Assembly: GCF_000177215.2 (NCBI RefSeq)
Contig: NZ_CM001368.1
Coordinates: forward strand, 2,046,001 to 2,110,000
DNA: 64,000 nucleotides
Source of the DNA: Solidesulfovibrio carbinoliphilus subsp. oakridgensis
GTDB taxonomy: Bacteria; Desulfobacterota; Desulfovibrionia; Desulfovibrionales; Desulfovibrionaceae
Direction: 5' to 3'
The notes under the pieces were generated by a model, which worked only from the letters and a program-made list of their open reading frames with translations, was not told where the DNA came from and searched no databases. The translations under genes were made by a program, and so were the position numbers. Below, piece by piece: positions 52,854 to 62,180 of the stretch. Each line of letters begins with the position of its first letter. The first letter of the stretch is position 1.

Positions 52854-54683
52854 ATGCATCGTATGACCGCCTTTCTGCTCTGGGCCATTCTCGCCTGCAT
52901 GGTCCTTGGCGCCGCGCCCGTCCGGGCCGAAACCCCTCCCGCCCCGGCGGCCGGGGCTCCGGCCGGGCTGGCCTACGTGGTCCGCTACGACGGGGACATC
53001 GCGCCGGACACCCTGGCCCTCCTGCGCCAGATATCGAAGGCCGAGTCCCTGCTCCAATCCCCGCCGGATTCGGTCCTGCTCCTCGAACGCCGGGCCGAGG
53101 AGGACAAGGCGGCCTTCCTGAAGGTCTTCCAGTCCGAAGGCCGTTTCGCGGCCACGGTCGCCGCCACCGTGGACCAGTCCGTGTCCCCGGCCGTCCTCAC
53201 CTATCACATCACGCCCGGCCCCCGGTTCGAACTGCGCCGGGTCACCCTGGCCCCGACCGGGGACACCGCGGGCGAAGCCGGGGTCCTGCCCGCGCCCGCG
53301 GCCATCGGCCTTGGCGTGCCGTCGCCTTTTTCCGCCAGGGCCGTGGTCGAGGCCGAGGGCAGGATCCTCGCCGCCCTGCGCAAGAACGCCCACCCCTTCG
53401 TGGCCATCGCCGACCGCAAGGTCACGGCCGACTTCGACACCCACGCCGTCACCGTGGCCTGGACCGTGGACACCGGCCCCCGGGCGGCCTTTGGCGAGCT
53501 GCGGTTTGCCGGGGTGGCCACGGTCAAGGAGCGCTTCCTGGCGAACATGGCCCCGTGGCAGCCCGGCCAGGCCTACGACGCCGATCTGGTGGCCCGGTAC
53601 CGCAAGACCTTAAATGGCCTCGATCTTTTTAACGCCGTCCAGATCGAGCCCATAAACGAGCCCGGCCCGGACGGCCGCATCCCGCTCCGGGTCGTGGTGG
53701 TCGAGCGCAAGCACCGGACCATAAAGGGCGGCATCGACTACAAGACCGACGAAGGCCCCGGGGCCAACCTCGGCTGGGAGCACCGCAACCTTTTCGGCGG
53801 GGGCGAGAAATTCTCGGTCGCGGCCGGCGCCTCGGCCATCGAGCAGACCGGCGAAGCCGCCTTTGAAAAGCCGGATTTCATCACGCCAAAGGAGCTCTTC
53901 AAATCCAAGGCCAAGGTGGCCGACGAGGACAAGAAGGCGTACAAGGGCCAAAACGCCCAGGCCACGGCCTCGGTGCGCCGCCAGTTCACGGACGCCTTTT
54001 CGGCTGCCGCCGGCCTTGGCCTGCGGGCCTCGCGCATCGAGGAGGACAAGTCGAAGCCCTGGGAGAACGACAAGCGCTACGGCTTCGTCTTTTTGCCGCT
54101 CGAGACCACCTACGACACCCGGGACGACGTGCTCGACGCCCATAAGGGCCTTCTCGGCAGCTTTTCCTTCGCCCCCTACTGGGCCACCCTGGCCCAGGGC
54201 CAGAGCTTCCTGCGCCCGGAATTTTCGCTCTCCAATTATTTCAAGCTGGCCGATGACCCGGGTGTGGTCCTGGCCACCCGCATCATCGGCGGGGCCAACA
54301 TCGGCGCCGACCGCGACGACGTTCCCCCGGACCTGCGCTGGTACGCCGGCGGGTCGGGCTCCATCCGGGGCTACCCCTACCAGACGGTCGGTCCGCTGCG
54401 CAGCAAGACGCCGGTCGGCGGCGGCTCGCTTTTGACCTTTTCGGTGGAACTGCGGCTGCGGATCACGGAGCTTGTCGGCCTGGTTCCCTTTGTCGACGGC
54501 GGTTCGGCCTTTGAAAACGCCCTGCCTCCCTACAACCAGCCCCTTCTGCTCGGGGCGGGCCTCGGCATTCGCATCTACACCCCGATCGGACCCATACGGT
54601 TCGATGTGGCCACGCCGGTGACGCGGCGCAAGGATATCGACGACATTGCCCAATTCTACTTCAGCATCGGACAATCCTTCTAG
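52854..54683 (+). CDS. tamA: outer-membrane translocation protein TamA
   Basis: Omp85-family protein of 609 residues, the outer-membrane half of the TAM complex that inserts or transports outer-membrane material. It has a signal peptide (MTAFLLWAILACMVLGAAPVRA), three POTRA-like domains (about 40-320) and a C-terminal beta-barrel with the signature GGSGSIRGYPYQ and a terminal phenylalanine (YFSIGQSF). The start at 52854 precedes the signal peptide; a longer frame is rejected. tamB overlaps its end. Confidence 0.92.
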   Translation: MHRMTAFLLWAILACMVLGAAPVRAETPPAPAAGAPAGLAYVVRYDGDIAPDTLALLRQISKAESLLQSPPDSVLLLERRAEEDKAAFLKVFQSEGRFAATVAATVDQSVSPAVLTYHITPGPRFELRRVTLAPTGDTAGEAGVLPAPAAIGLGVPSPFSARAVVEAEGRILAALRKNAHPFVAIADRKVTADFDTHAVTVAWTVDTGPRAAFGELRFAGVATVKERFLANMAPWQPGQAYDADLVARYRKTLNGLDLFNAVQIEPINEPGPDGRIPLRVVVVERKHRTIKGGIDYKTDEGPGANLGWEHRNLFGGGEKFSVAAGASAIEQTGEAAFEKPDFITPKELFKSKAKVADEDKKAYKGQNAQATASVRRQFTDAFSAAAGLGLRASRIEEDKSKPWENDKRYGFVFLPLETTYDTRDDVLDAHKGLLGSFSFAPYWATLAQGQSFLRPEFSLSNYFKLADDPGVVLATRIIGGANIGADRDDVPPDLRWYAGGSGSIRGYPYQTVGPLRSKTPVGGGSLLTFSVELRLRITELVGLVPFVDGGSAFENALPPYNQPLLLGAGLGIRIYTPIGPIRFDVATPVTRRKDIDDIAQFYFSIGQSF

Positions 54684-57600
54684 GGAAGGCCGCGCCCCCT
54701 CCCCCCGGCCCCGGGGCCGCCGGTGGCTCCGCTGGCTGGCCTGGGGGCTCGGGGGCGTGCTTGGCCTGGTCCTTCTCGTCTGGGGACTGCTCCTGACGCC
54801 CTTTGGCCTTGGCGGCGCGGCCCGTGTGGCCGAACGCCTGATCGCCGCCGGCTCTGGCATGCAGGCCCGCATCGAGAACGTGTCCGGCGTCCTGCCGGTT
54901 TCGCTCTCCGTCGGCCGGTTCGCCCTGGCCGACGCCAAGGGCCCGTGGCTCATCGTCAAGGACGCCCGCCTGTCCTGGTCGCCCCTGGCCCTTTTGCGGG
55001 GCCGGGTGGAGGTCCGCGAGGTCGCGGCCGACATCGTCCGCCTGCGCCGGGCACCGGCCCTGCCGCCGGCTGCGGCCGAGCCCATGCCGCTTGAATGGCC
55101 GCCGCGCTTTCCGCGCCTGCCGGCCATCCTGGTCGACCGGCTTTCGGTCGGCCGGCTGATCCTCGACAAGGAAGTGGCCGGACAGGCCGCCGTCATCTCC
55201 ATCTCCGGCCGGCTGGCCGAATCCGGGCGCGGGGCCGTCGGCCTGACCCTTGCCGCCACGCGCCAGGACGGGGACAAGCCCTTGGCCCTGCGGCTGGCCG
55301 GGTCCCTCAATTACGCCGACTGGCGGCTGGCGGCCAAGGCGTCCCTGACCGACGCCCCGGGTGGGCTCCTGTCCGCCGTCCTGGCCGGCCCGGACGGCGG
55401 CCCCCTGGCCCTGGACCTGACCGGCGACGGGCCGCTTGACGCCTGGAAGGGCCGGCTGGTCGCGACCCTGTCGCAAAAGGAGCTTCTCGGCCTGGACCTC
55501 GGCCTTGGCGTGCCGCTTCAAAAAGACGCCACCGCCTCCTTTTCCCTGGACGCGGCCGCCACCCTGCCGGACGGCCTCCTGCCCGAGGCCGTTTCCCGTC
55601 TCGTGGGCCAGGCGCCGACCTGCCGTCTGGCCGGCCGCTACGGCCTGGTGTCCGAGGACCTCTTCCTGGACCGCCTGGACGCGTCCGCCGCCGTCGGCAG
55701 CCTGACGGCCACGGCCGGGCTCAAGGCCTCGGACAATACGATGACGGCCACGGCCAAACTGTCCCTGCCCGACGCCGCCCGCCTGGACCCGTCCCTGGCC
55801 GGGGTCGTGGAGGCCAGCCTCGACGCCTCGGGGCACCTGTCCCGGCCCATCCTCGGCCTGCGCCTCGTGGCCAAAGACGTCCGCTCCGGGCCGCTGGCCC
55901 TTGGCGCGGCCGACCTGACGGCCAGGGCCGAGCCCACGGGCGACTTGTCCGGCCCCTTTCCCGGCGCGACCCTGTCTCTTGCCGGCAATCTGACCAATCT
56001 GGCCGGTCCCGAGGGCACCACGCTCCTTGGCGACGACCTGGCCCTGTCCCTCACCGCGGCCGTGGACGGCCAGGGCGGCATCGCCGCCAAGGCCCTGACC
56101 ATCACCGGCAAGGGCGGGGAGGTGCGCCTGACCGACGCCGGCTGGCAGGACGGCCAGGCCGCCGGCAGGCTGGCCCTCAATGTCGCCGACGTGGCCGGCG
56201 CGGCCTCCCTGGCCGGGCTCAAGCTGTCGGGCTCCCTGGCCACCACGGCCGACCTGACCGCCGATGCGGCCGGCGCGGGCAAGGCCACGCTCACGCTCCG
56301 GTTCGCCGATCTGGCCGGCCGCGACCCGGCCGATACGGCCGCCGCCGCCCTGGCCGCGCTCCTTGGCGCCTCCCCGACCCTCGACCTCAAGGCCGCCTTC
56401 TCGCCGGCCGGCGCAGAACTGTCCGAACTGTCCCTGGCCGGCAAGGCCGTCACCCTGACCGCCACCGGCAGCGTCGATGCCAGGGGCCAGCCCGTGGCCG
56501 CCAAGGTCGCGGCCAAAATCCCGGACCTGTCCGCGCTCGGCCCGGCCCTGGGACAAAAGGCCGGCGGCAGCCTGGAACTCTCGGCCGAAGCCACGAGCCC
56601 GGCCGGGGCCCCGCATCTCCAGGCCAAGGCCACGGCCGACAAGCTGGTCCTTGGCGATCTGGCCCTGGCCGCGGTCACGCTCGACGCCTCGGCCACGGAC
56701 GCCCTGGCCCGGCCCGCCGGCAAGCTCCTCCTCACCGCCCGGCGCGAAGGCGAGTCGGCCAGACTGGAAACGGCCTTTGCCCTGGCCGGCGACCGGCTGA
56801 CGGTTTCGGACTTGAAACTGGCCGCGCCGGACGCCGCGTTCTCCGGCAACGCCGTTCTCGACACCAGGACCGGCCGGGTCTCGGGCAAACTTTCCGGCAA
56901 TGCGGCCAATCTGGCCGGCCTCGGCCGGTTCGTCGGCCAGACGCTCGCCGGCAGCCTGCGCCTGACCGCCACGGCCGAGGCCAAACCGGCCGGGCAGAGC
57001 CTTGCCCTGGACCTGTCCGGCGCGAACCTGCGCCTGCCCGGGGTCGCGGCGGCGAGCCTCACCGTCGGGGCCAGTCTCGACGACGTGACGGGAAATCCCC
57101 GGGGCAAGGCCACGGTGGCCGGCAAGGGCGTGGACGCCGGCGGACTTTCCCTGGCCACCCTGTCCGTGGCCGCCACCGGCGACGGCAAGCTCATGGCGGC
57201 CACGGTCGAGGCCAAGGGGACCATCCCCGGCGACAAGCCCCTGGAGTTGGCCACCCGGGCCACCCTGGCCCCGGCCGGCCAGGGGCGAAAACTCACCCTG
57301 ACGGCCCTCGCCGGCAGCCTCGACGCCCGCAAGTTCGCCCTGACCGCGCCGGCCGTCCTGACCTTTGGCGACGGGACCACCCGGCTGGACGGCCTGGCGC
57401 TTGCCTACGACAAGGCGGTGCTGACCGCCCAGGCCGCCATCAGCCCGAAGCAGGCCACGGCCAAGGCCACGGTGGACCGCTTTCCCCTGCCCCTTTTGTC
57501 TTCCTTCGGCCTGACCGGCGTGGACGGCACGGCCTCGGCCACCGTCACCCTGTCCGGCTCCCCGGCCCGGCCGGAACTGGCCGCCGACCTCCGCTGCGAG

Positions 57601-59094
57601 GGCGTCAAAATGGCGGCCGAGAACACGCGCGGCGCCCCGCCCCTGTCCGTCCGGGCCACGGCCGGCCTAAGCGGCGGCAAGGCGACCGTGAAGGCCGTGG
57701 TCGCGCCGAACGGCAAGAAGGAGGCCGTGACCCTGGAGGCGGCCCTGCCCGTGCGCTTCGCCGTGGAGCCCTTCGTCTTCGACCTGCCCCAGGGCGGGAG
57801 CCTCACCGGCCGGCTCCTGGCCGACACCGACCTGTCCGACCTGGCCCCCCTCCTGGCCCAGGCCAACACCCGGGCCACGGGCCGCCTGACCGCCGATCTG
57901 GCCCTTGGCGGCAGCCTGGCCGCCCCCACCGTGTCCGGGGCCATGGCCCTGGCCGCCAGCCGCTTCGAGAACGCGGACAGCGGGCTCGTCCTTCGGGCAC
58001 TCACCCTGCGGGCCGAGGCCGCGAACGGCGTGCTGACCATCGTCCAGGGCGCGGGCCAGGACACCAAGGGCGGGTCCTTCACCCTCTCCGGCTCGGTCGG
58101 CTTCGCCGATCCGGTCAACGGCCCCGTGGACCTGACCCTGCGCCTGTCCAAGCTGCAGGTGGCCGGCCTCGACCAGTACACGGCCAAGGCCGACGGCACG
58201 ATCGCGGTCAAGGGCACGCTCTCGCGCATGCAGGCCTCCGGGGCCCTGACCATCGGCCCGGCGGACATCAACCTGCCGACCAACCTGCCCCCAAGCGTGG
58301 TGGTCATCCCGGTCGTCTACGTCAACGACCCCAGGGCTCCCAAAACCAAACCCAAGCCCACCCCGCCGGCGGCGGCCCGCCACATCGACCTCGATCTCAA
58401 GATCGCGCTTGGCCAGGCGGTCTACGTGCGCGGCATGGGCCTCGAATCCCGCTGGGGCGGCGAGATCGCCGTCACGGGCACGGCCGCCGCCCCGGTCGTC
58501 ATCGGCAAGTATTACGTGGAAAAGGGCCTGGTCGAACTTTTCGGCAGCAACCTCGAAATCACCAAGGGCGACGTCGTTTTCCGCGGCGAGTCCCCGCCGG
58601 CTCCGACCCTTGACATCCTGGCCGAGACCACTTCCGACGACGTCACCGCCGGCGTCTCCATCACCGGCGACGCGGGGAACCCCTCGATCAACCTGACCTC
58701 CAACCCGCCGCTGCCCCACGACGAGGTTCTCTCGCGCATCCTTTTCGGCCAAAGCGCCGCCACCCTCTCCCCGATCCAGGCCGCCCAGCTGGCCCAGGCC
58801 GCGGCCTCCCTCTACGCCGGCGGCTCGCCGACCAGCATCCTGGCCCGCACCCGGCGCATCCTCGGCCTCGACCAGCTCACCCTGGTCTCGGGCAAGGGCG
58901 GCATCTCCTCCACGGTCGTGAAGGCCACCAAGGAGATCGTCAAGGGGGTCAACGTGGGCGTGGAACAGGGCCTTGGCGCCCAAAGCGGCGCCGTGTCCGT
59001 GGAAGTCCAGGTCACCCCCAACATCACCGTGGACAGCCGGGTCGGCGTGGACAACAAGCAGGGCGTGGGCGTCAACTGGAAGTGGGATTATTGA
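54646..59094 (+). CDS. tamB: translocation and assembly module protein TamB
   Basis: TamB/AsmA-like protein of 1482 residues spanning the periplasm, a possible lipid conduit between membranes. One N-terminal anchor helix (WGLGGVLGLVLLVWGLLL, about 33-50) is followed by a long repetitive alanine/leucine/glycine beta-rich region and the C-terminal TamB (DUF490) domain with GLVELFGSNLEITKGDVVF and SNPPLPHDEVLSRILFGQSA. The likely start is TTG at 54646, overlapping tamA by 38 bases, with AAGGA upstream; no ATG fits. The pairing with tamA is the standard arrangement. Confidence 0.93.
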   Translation: MPNSTSASDNPSREGRAPSPRPRGRRWLRWLAWGLGGVLGLVLLVWGLLLTPFGLGGAARVAERLIAAGSGMQARIENVSGVLPVSLSVGRFALADAKGPWLIVKDARLSWSPLALLRGRVEVREVAADIVRLRRAPALPPAAAEPMPLEWPPRFPRLPAILVDRLSVGRLILDKEVAGQAAVISISGRLAESGRGAVGLTLAATRQDGDKPLALRLAGSLNYADWRLAAKASLTDAPGGLLSAVLAGPDGGPLALDLTGDGPLDAWKGRLVATLSQKELLGLDLGLGVPLQKDATASFSLDAAATLPDGLLPEAVSRLVGQAPTCRLAGRYGLVSEDLFLDRLDASAAVGSLTATAGLKASDNTMTATAKLSLPDAARLDPSLAGVVEASLDASGHLSRPILGLRLVAKDVRSGPLALGAADLTARAEPTGDLSGPFPGATLSLAGNLTNLAGPEGTTLLGDDLALSLTAAVDGQGGIAAKALTITGKGGEVRLTDAGWQDGQAAGRLALNVADVAGAASLAGLKLSGSLATTADLTADAAGAGKATLTLRFADLAGRDPADTAAAALAALLGASPTLDLKAAFSPAGAELSELSLAGKAVTLTATGSVDARGQPVAAKVAAKIPDLSALGPALGQKAGGSLELSAEATSPAGAPHLQAKATADKLVLGDLALAAVTLDASATDALARPAGKLLLTARREGESARLETAFALAGDRLTVSDLKLAAPDAAFSGNAVLDTRTGRVSGKLSGNAANLAGLGRFVGQTLAGSLRLTATAEAKPAGQSLALDLSGANLRLPGVAAASLTVGASLDDVTGNPRGKATVAGKGVDAGGLSLATLSVAATGDGKLMAATVEAKGTIPGDKPLELATRATLAPAGQGRKLTLTALAGSLDARKFALTAPAVLTFGDGTTRLDGLALAYDKAVLTAQAAISPKQATAKATVDRFPLPLLSSFGLTGVDGTASATVTLSGSPARPELAADLRCEGVKMAAENTRGAPPLSVRATAGLSGGKATVKAVVAPNGKKEAVTLEAALPVRFAVEPFVFDLPQGGSLTGRLLADTDLSDLAPLLAQANTRATGRLTADLALGGSLAAPTVSGAMALAASRFENADSGLVLRALTLRAEAANGVLTIVQGAGQDTKGGSFTLSGSVGFADPVNGPVDLTLRLSKLQVAGLDQYTAKADGTIAVKGTLSRMQASGALTIGPADINLPTNLPPSVVVIPVVYVNDPRAPKTKPKPTPPAAARHIDLDLKIALGQAVYVRGMGLESRWGGEIAVTGTAAAPVVIGKYYVEKGLVELFGSNLEITKGDVVFRGESPPAPTLDILAETTSDDVTAGVSITGDAGNPSINLTSNPPLPHDEVLSRILFGQSAATLSPIQAAQLAQAAASLYAGGSPTSILARTRRILGLDQLTLVSGKGGISSTVVKATKEIVKGVNVGVEQGLGAQSGAVSVEVQVTPNITVDSRVGVDNKQGVGVNWKWDY

Positions 59095-59108
59095 TTGAGG
59101 GAGTTTAA

Positions 59109-59153
59109 GATGCCTCCGGCGGCCGGGGGGGATCATCCCCCCCGGACCCCCTG
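59109..59153 (+). repeat. post-gene palindromic repeat, copy G
   Basis: GATGCCTCCGGCGGCC starts 14 bases after the tamB stop; 11-bp arms 59123-59133 and 59135-59145 around one C, then GGACCCCCTGG. The same sequence as copy E over the whole core. Confidence 0.85.
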
Positions 59154-59328
59154 GAGGGGACGCGGGAAGCGGGTGGCGTCCGGAAGTGTTTTCTTCCCGC
59201 ATCCGGCCGAGAAAAAAGCCGGGACCGCGCGTTTCTTTCGAGAGGGATTCCGGGAGTCGTGATGCGTCGGCTTGGGCGCTTCGGCGCGCGTCAACCTTTT
59301 TGCCAGGCTTTTGCCGGGAGGGTGCACC

Positions 59329-60141
59329 ATGATCCGTTTCATCCGCATCGTGAGCCTTGCCTTCGTCGCCCTGACCATGTGCTGCGGCACCTCGGTCGCC
59401 GTGACCCCCTTTGACGTCTACGAGGGCAGCAACCTGCGCAAGATCGTCCAACGCGGCACGCTGGTCGTCGGCATGGAACTGAAGTTCTGGCCCTTCGAGT
59501 ACGTGGACGAACAGGGCAATCCCGTCGGCTTCGACGTGGACATCGCCAGGACCCTGGCCGAACGGCTCGGGGTCAAACTCGAAATCAAGGACATGGAATG
59601 GACCGGCCTCATCCCGGCCCTGACCGCCGGCAAAATCGATCTCATCATCTCCGGCATCACCGGCACCCTGGAACGCGGCAAGTCCATCACCTTCACCTCG
59701 CCCTACTTCACCACCGGCCTGTGCGCCTTGCTCAGCGCCCAAAAGGCCGGAGACGTGACCGACGCGGCCGCCCTTGACGCCCCGGGCCGGATCATCGCGG
59801 TCAAGACCGGCACCACGGCCGATCTGGTGGCCACCAAGCGGTTCCCCAAGGCCACGATAAACCGCTACAGCGACGAGACGGCCTGCGTCCAGGAAGTGGT
59901 GGCCGGCCGGGTGGACGCCTTCTTCTACGACCAGATCTCCATCGGCAAGCACCACAGGCAGAATCCCGAAACCACCAAGGCGCTCCTTACGCCGTTCACC
60001 TACGAACCCTTCTGCATCGCCCTGCAAAAAGGCGACTTCGACTGGTGGCAATGGCTGGAGTCCTACCTCGCCACCATCAAGAGCGACGGGACCCTCGAGG
60101 CCCTGCGCGCCAAATATTTCAAGGACATTCTCGGCAACTAG
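59329..60141 (+). CDS. amino-acid ABC transporter substrate-binding protein
   Basis: Periplasmic binding protein (family 3) of 270 residues with a signal peptide (IVSLAFVALTMCCGTSVA). Family features: RGTLVVGMELKFWPFEYVDE, GFDVDIARTLAERLG and the domain-crossing KIDLIISGITGTLERGKSI. It probably delivers a polar amino acid to the permease encoded just downstream. The start is set by GGGAGGG seven bases upstream. A cysteine pair (MCC) lies in the signal region and is not a clear lipobox. Confidence 0.92.
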   Translation: MIRFIRIVSLAFVALTMCCGTSVAVTPFDVYEGSNLRKIVQRGTLVVGMELKFWPFEYVDEQGNPVGFDVDIARTLAERLGVKLEIKDMEWTGLIPALTAGKIDLIISGITGTLERGKSITFTSPYFTTGLCALLSAQKAGDVTDAAALDAPGRIIAVKTGTTADLVATKRFPKATINRYSDETACVQEVVAGRVDAFFYDQISIGKHHRQNPETTKALLTPFTYEPFCIALQKGDFDWWQWLESYLATIKSDGTLEALRAKYFKDILGN

Positions 60142-60307
60142 GCGTCCGTTCCAACGGGCCGGTCCTGTCCCGATGCCGGCGCGCCCTTTGGCGGCGCGCC
60201 GGCATCCCTCGACGGCCACGTTGCCGGAACCCGTTTTCCCGGCCGCCCCGCGCCACCAACGCCCACGACCGCCGGACCGGCCGGTCCGGCCTTCCCAAGG
60301 AGGCTCC

Positions 60308-60691
60308 ATGTCCCGTCGCGTCCTCGTCCCGGCCCTGTGTCTCCTGGCCCTTTTATGGTGCCTGCCCGCTCCGGCCCCGGCCGAGACCCGGCAGGTCTTC
60401 GCCCACCTCTTCACGGTCCCGACCGACGGCGCGGGCGGCACCGACGCCGCGGCCAGGATGCCGGCCTTCGAGGCCTGGCTCGTCGCCTCCTTCGGCGGCT
60501 ATACCCGGCTCGGGTCCGGGGGCGGCGGCTGGAAAAACGAGGCCGGGCAGGTGGAGATCGAAGGCAACACCGCCTACCTGGCCACCGCCGACCGGGACGT
60601 GTCCAAGGAAATCGCGGCCCGGCTGGTGGCGGACTTCGGCGAGCGGGTCCCCTACGTGCTGGTCTTTCCGGCCGGCCTTTTCGCCAAATGA
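60308..60691 (+). CDS. small secreted protein inside an ABC transporter operon
   Basis: A 127-residue protein with a signal peptide (LVPALCLLALLWCLPAPAPA) and a mature part of about 100 residues (ETRQVFAHLFTVPTDGAGG and GGGWKNEAGQVEIEGNTAYLAT). The family is not recognised. It overlaps the permease start by four bases (ATGA), and AAGGAGG lies before its own ATG, so it is an integral member of the transporter operon. It may be an accessory periplasmic factor. Confidence 0.78.
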   Translation: MSRRVLVPALCLLALLWCLPAPAPAETRQVFAHLFTVPTDGAGGTDAAARMPAFEAWLVASFGGYTRLGSGGGGWKNEAGQVEIEGNTAYLATADRDVSKEIAARLVADFGERVPYVLVFPAGLFAK

Positions 60692-61449
60692 GCGAGAAGG
60701 CCTTTCGCCTGACGGTCCGTTTCCTGCTTCTGGCCGCCCTGGCCGGCCTCCTGTGGCTGGTCCTGTCGCACCTGCGCTACCACTGGGACTGGGAGGCGGT
60801 CTTCGCCTACCGCCGGATTTTCGTGGCCGGGCTCGGCATGACGATGGTCATTTCCATCGGCGCCATCGTCCTCGGCCTGGCCCTCGGACTGGCCTCGGGG
60901 CTGGCCTCGGTGTCGGGCAGCGTGGTCTTGAGCGAAATGGCGGCCCTCTATGTGGGGGCCTTTCGCGGCACGCCGCTGCTGGTGCAGATCCTCATCTTTT
61001 ACTTCTGCATCGGGGTCCTGGTGCACGTGGACAGCCCCTACGTCATCGGCACGGCCACCCTGGCCTGTTTTTCCGGAGCCTACATCTCGGAGATGGTGCG
61101 GGCCGGGGTGGAATCCGTGGACCGGGGCCAGTGGGAGACGGCCGTGTCCTCGGGGCTGACCCACCGGCAGGCCCTTTTCTACGTGATATTTCCCCAGGCG
61201 GCCCGGCGGATCGTGCCGCCGGTGACGGGACAATTCGTCTCCTGCATCAAGGACTCCTCGCTCCTGTCGGTCATCAGCGTGCGCGAACTGACCAAGGCGG
61301 CCGAGGTCGTCAACGCCACCACCTACAAGACTTTCGAGGCCTACCTGCCCCTGGCGCTTTTGTACCTGCTCCTGACCTGGCCCCTTTCGCACTTGACCGG
61401 CCGTCTGGAAAGGGGAATACGTAACGGAACCACCTTTCCGCCGCGATAA
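60688..61449 (+). CDS. amino-acid ABC transporter permease (HisM/GlnP type)
   Basis: Integral membrane permease of 253 residues with about five to six helices and the family motifs GAFRGTPLLVQILIFYF and ESVDRGQWETAVSSGLTHRQAL (EAA loop region), followed by VIFPQAARRIVPPV. It overlaps the small secreted protein gene. No ATP-binding subunit gene is found here, so the ATPase must be encoded elsewhere or shared. Confidence 0.92.
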   Translation: MSEKAFRLTVRFLLLAALAGLLWLVLSHLRYHWDWEAVFAYRRIFVAGLGMTMVISIGAIVLGLALGLASGLASVSGSVVLSEMAALYVGAFRGTPLLVQILIFYFCIGVLVHVDSPYVIGTATLACFSGAYISEMVRAGVESVDRGQWETAVSSGLTHRQALFYVIFPQAARRIVPPVTGQFVSCIKDSSLLSVISVRELTKAAEVVNATTYKTFEAYLPLALLYLLLTWPLSHLTGRLERGIRNGTTFPPR

Positions 61450-61475
61450 GCTTCGGCGGCTCCAAGGAGAATCCC

Positions 61476-61736
61476 ATGTCCGACATCAAAGTCTATGCCC
61501 TCTCCACCTGCGTGCACTGCAAGCACGCCAAGGAATACCTCGAAGACCACCAGATCCCCTACGACTGCACCCACGTGGACTTCCTGTCCGGCGAGGAGCG
61601 CAACCAGGTCATGGACATCGTGCGCAAGCTCAACCCCGCCGTGTCCTTTCCGACCATCGTCATCGGGGACAAGGTCATCGTCGGTTTCCGCCGCGAGGAG
61701 ATCGAGGAAGCCCTGTCCAAGTGCGAGAAGAAATGA
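61476..61736 (+). CDS. glutaredoxin-family protein
   Basis: Thioredoxin-fold protein of 86 residues with the redox motif STCVHCKHAKEYL near residue 10 and the cis-proline region AVSFPTIVIGDKVIVGF. The CxxC fits glutaredoxins and NrdH-like redoxins. AAGGAG lies before the ATG. Its stop overlaps the ATG of the ferredoxin-thioredoxin-reductase-like gene (ATGA), suggesting that the two act as a redox pair, with iron-sulfur-derived electrons reducing this protein rather than a classical thioredoxin. Confidence 0.9.
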   Translation: MSDIKVYALSTCVHCKHAKEYLEDHQIPYDCTHVDFLSGEERNQVMDIVRKLNPAVSFPTIVIGDKVIVGFRREEIEEALSKCEKK

Positions 61737-62074
61737 ACGCCAACGAACTTTACGAGCAGCTCAAGCCCCTCCAGGAGGCCAAGGGGAGCTTTTTCAACCC
61801 CGACAGGGCCATGACCCTGGATTTGCTGGCCAGCCTGCTCACCAACAAGGAACGCTACGGCTACATGGCCTGCCCCTGCCGTCTGGCCTCGGGCACCTTC
61901 GCCCTGGACCGGGACGTGGTCTGCCCATGCGTCTACCGCGACCCGGACGTGGCCGAGTTCGGGGCCTGCTTCTGCGGCCTGTACGTCTCCCCGGCCGTGC
62001 GCGACGGCAAGGCCCCCCTGCCCGTGGTGCCGGAACGCCGGCCCCTGGAAAAGACCCTGGCCGCCCTGGGCTGA
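61733..62074 (+). CDS. ferredoxin:thioredoxin reductase-like catalytic subunit
   Basis: A 113-residue iron-sulfur protein similar to the FTR catalytic (beta) subunit, which passes electrons from ferredoxin to a disulfide on a redoxin. Cysteine pattern CPC (YMACPCRLASG), CPC (VVCPCVYRDPD) and CFC (GACFCGLYVS) matches the [4Fe-4S] plus disulfide arrangement of that family. No FTR variable subunit gene is nearby, as is usual outside phototrophs. Translational coupling with the glutaredoxin gene supports a ferredoxin-driven redoxin system. Confidence 0.9.
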   Translation: MNANELYEQLKPLQEAKGSFFNPDRAMTLDLLASLLTNKERYGYMACPCRLASGTFALDRDVVCPCVYRDPDVAEFGACFCGLYVSPAVRDGKAPLPVVPERRPLEKTLAALG

Positions 62075-62180
62075 CCCGCGCGCCCGCGGGCCTCCGGATA
62101 CGCCGGCCCCGACGGGAAGCCCGGCCCTCGCCTCCGGCGTCCCGGGCCTTGGGATTCGATGCCCTGGGGAGAAACCCGGA

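Noticed and set aside
57667-60441. 924-codon minus-strand frame over the end of tamB
   Set aside because: Antisense to tamB and the binding-protein gene; no recognisable motif and an unrealistic composition.
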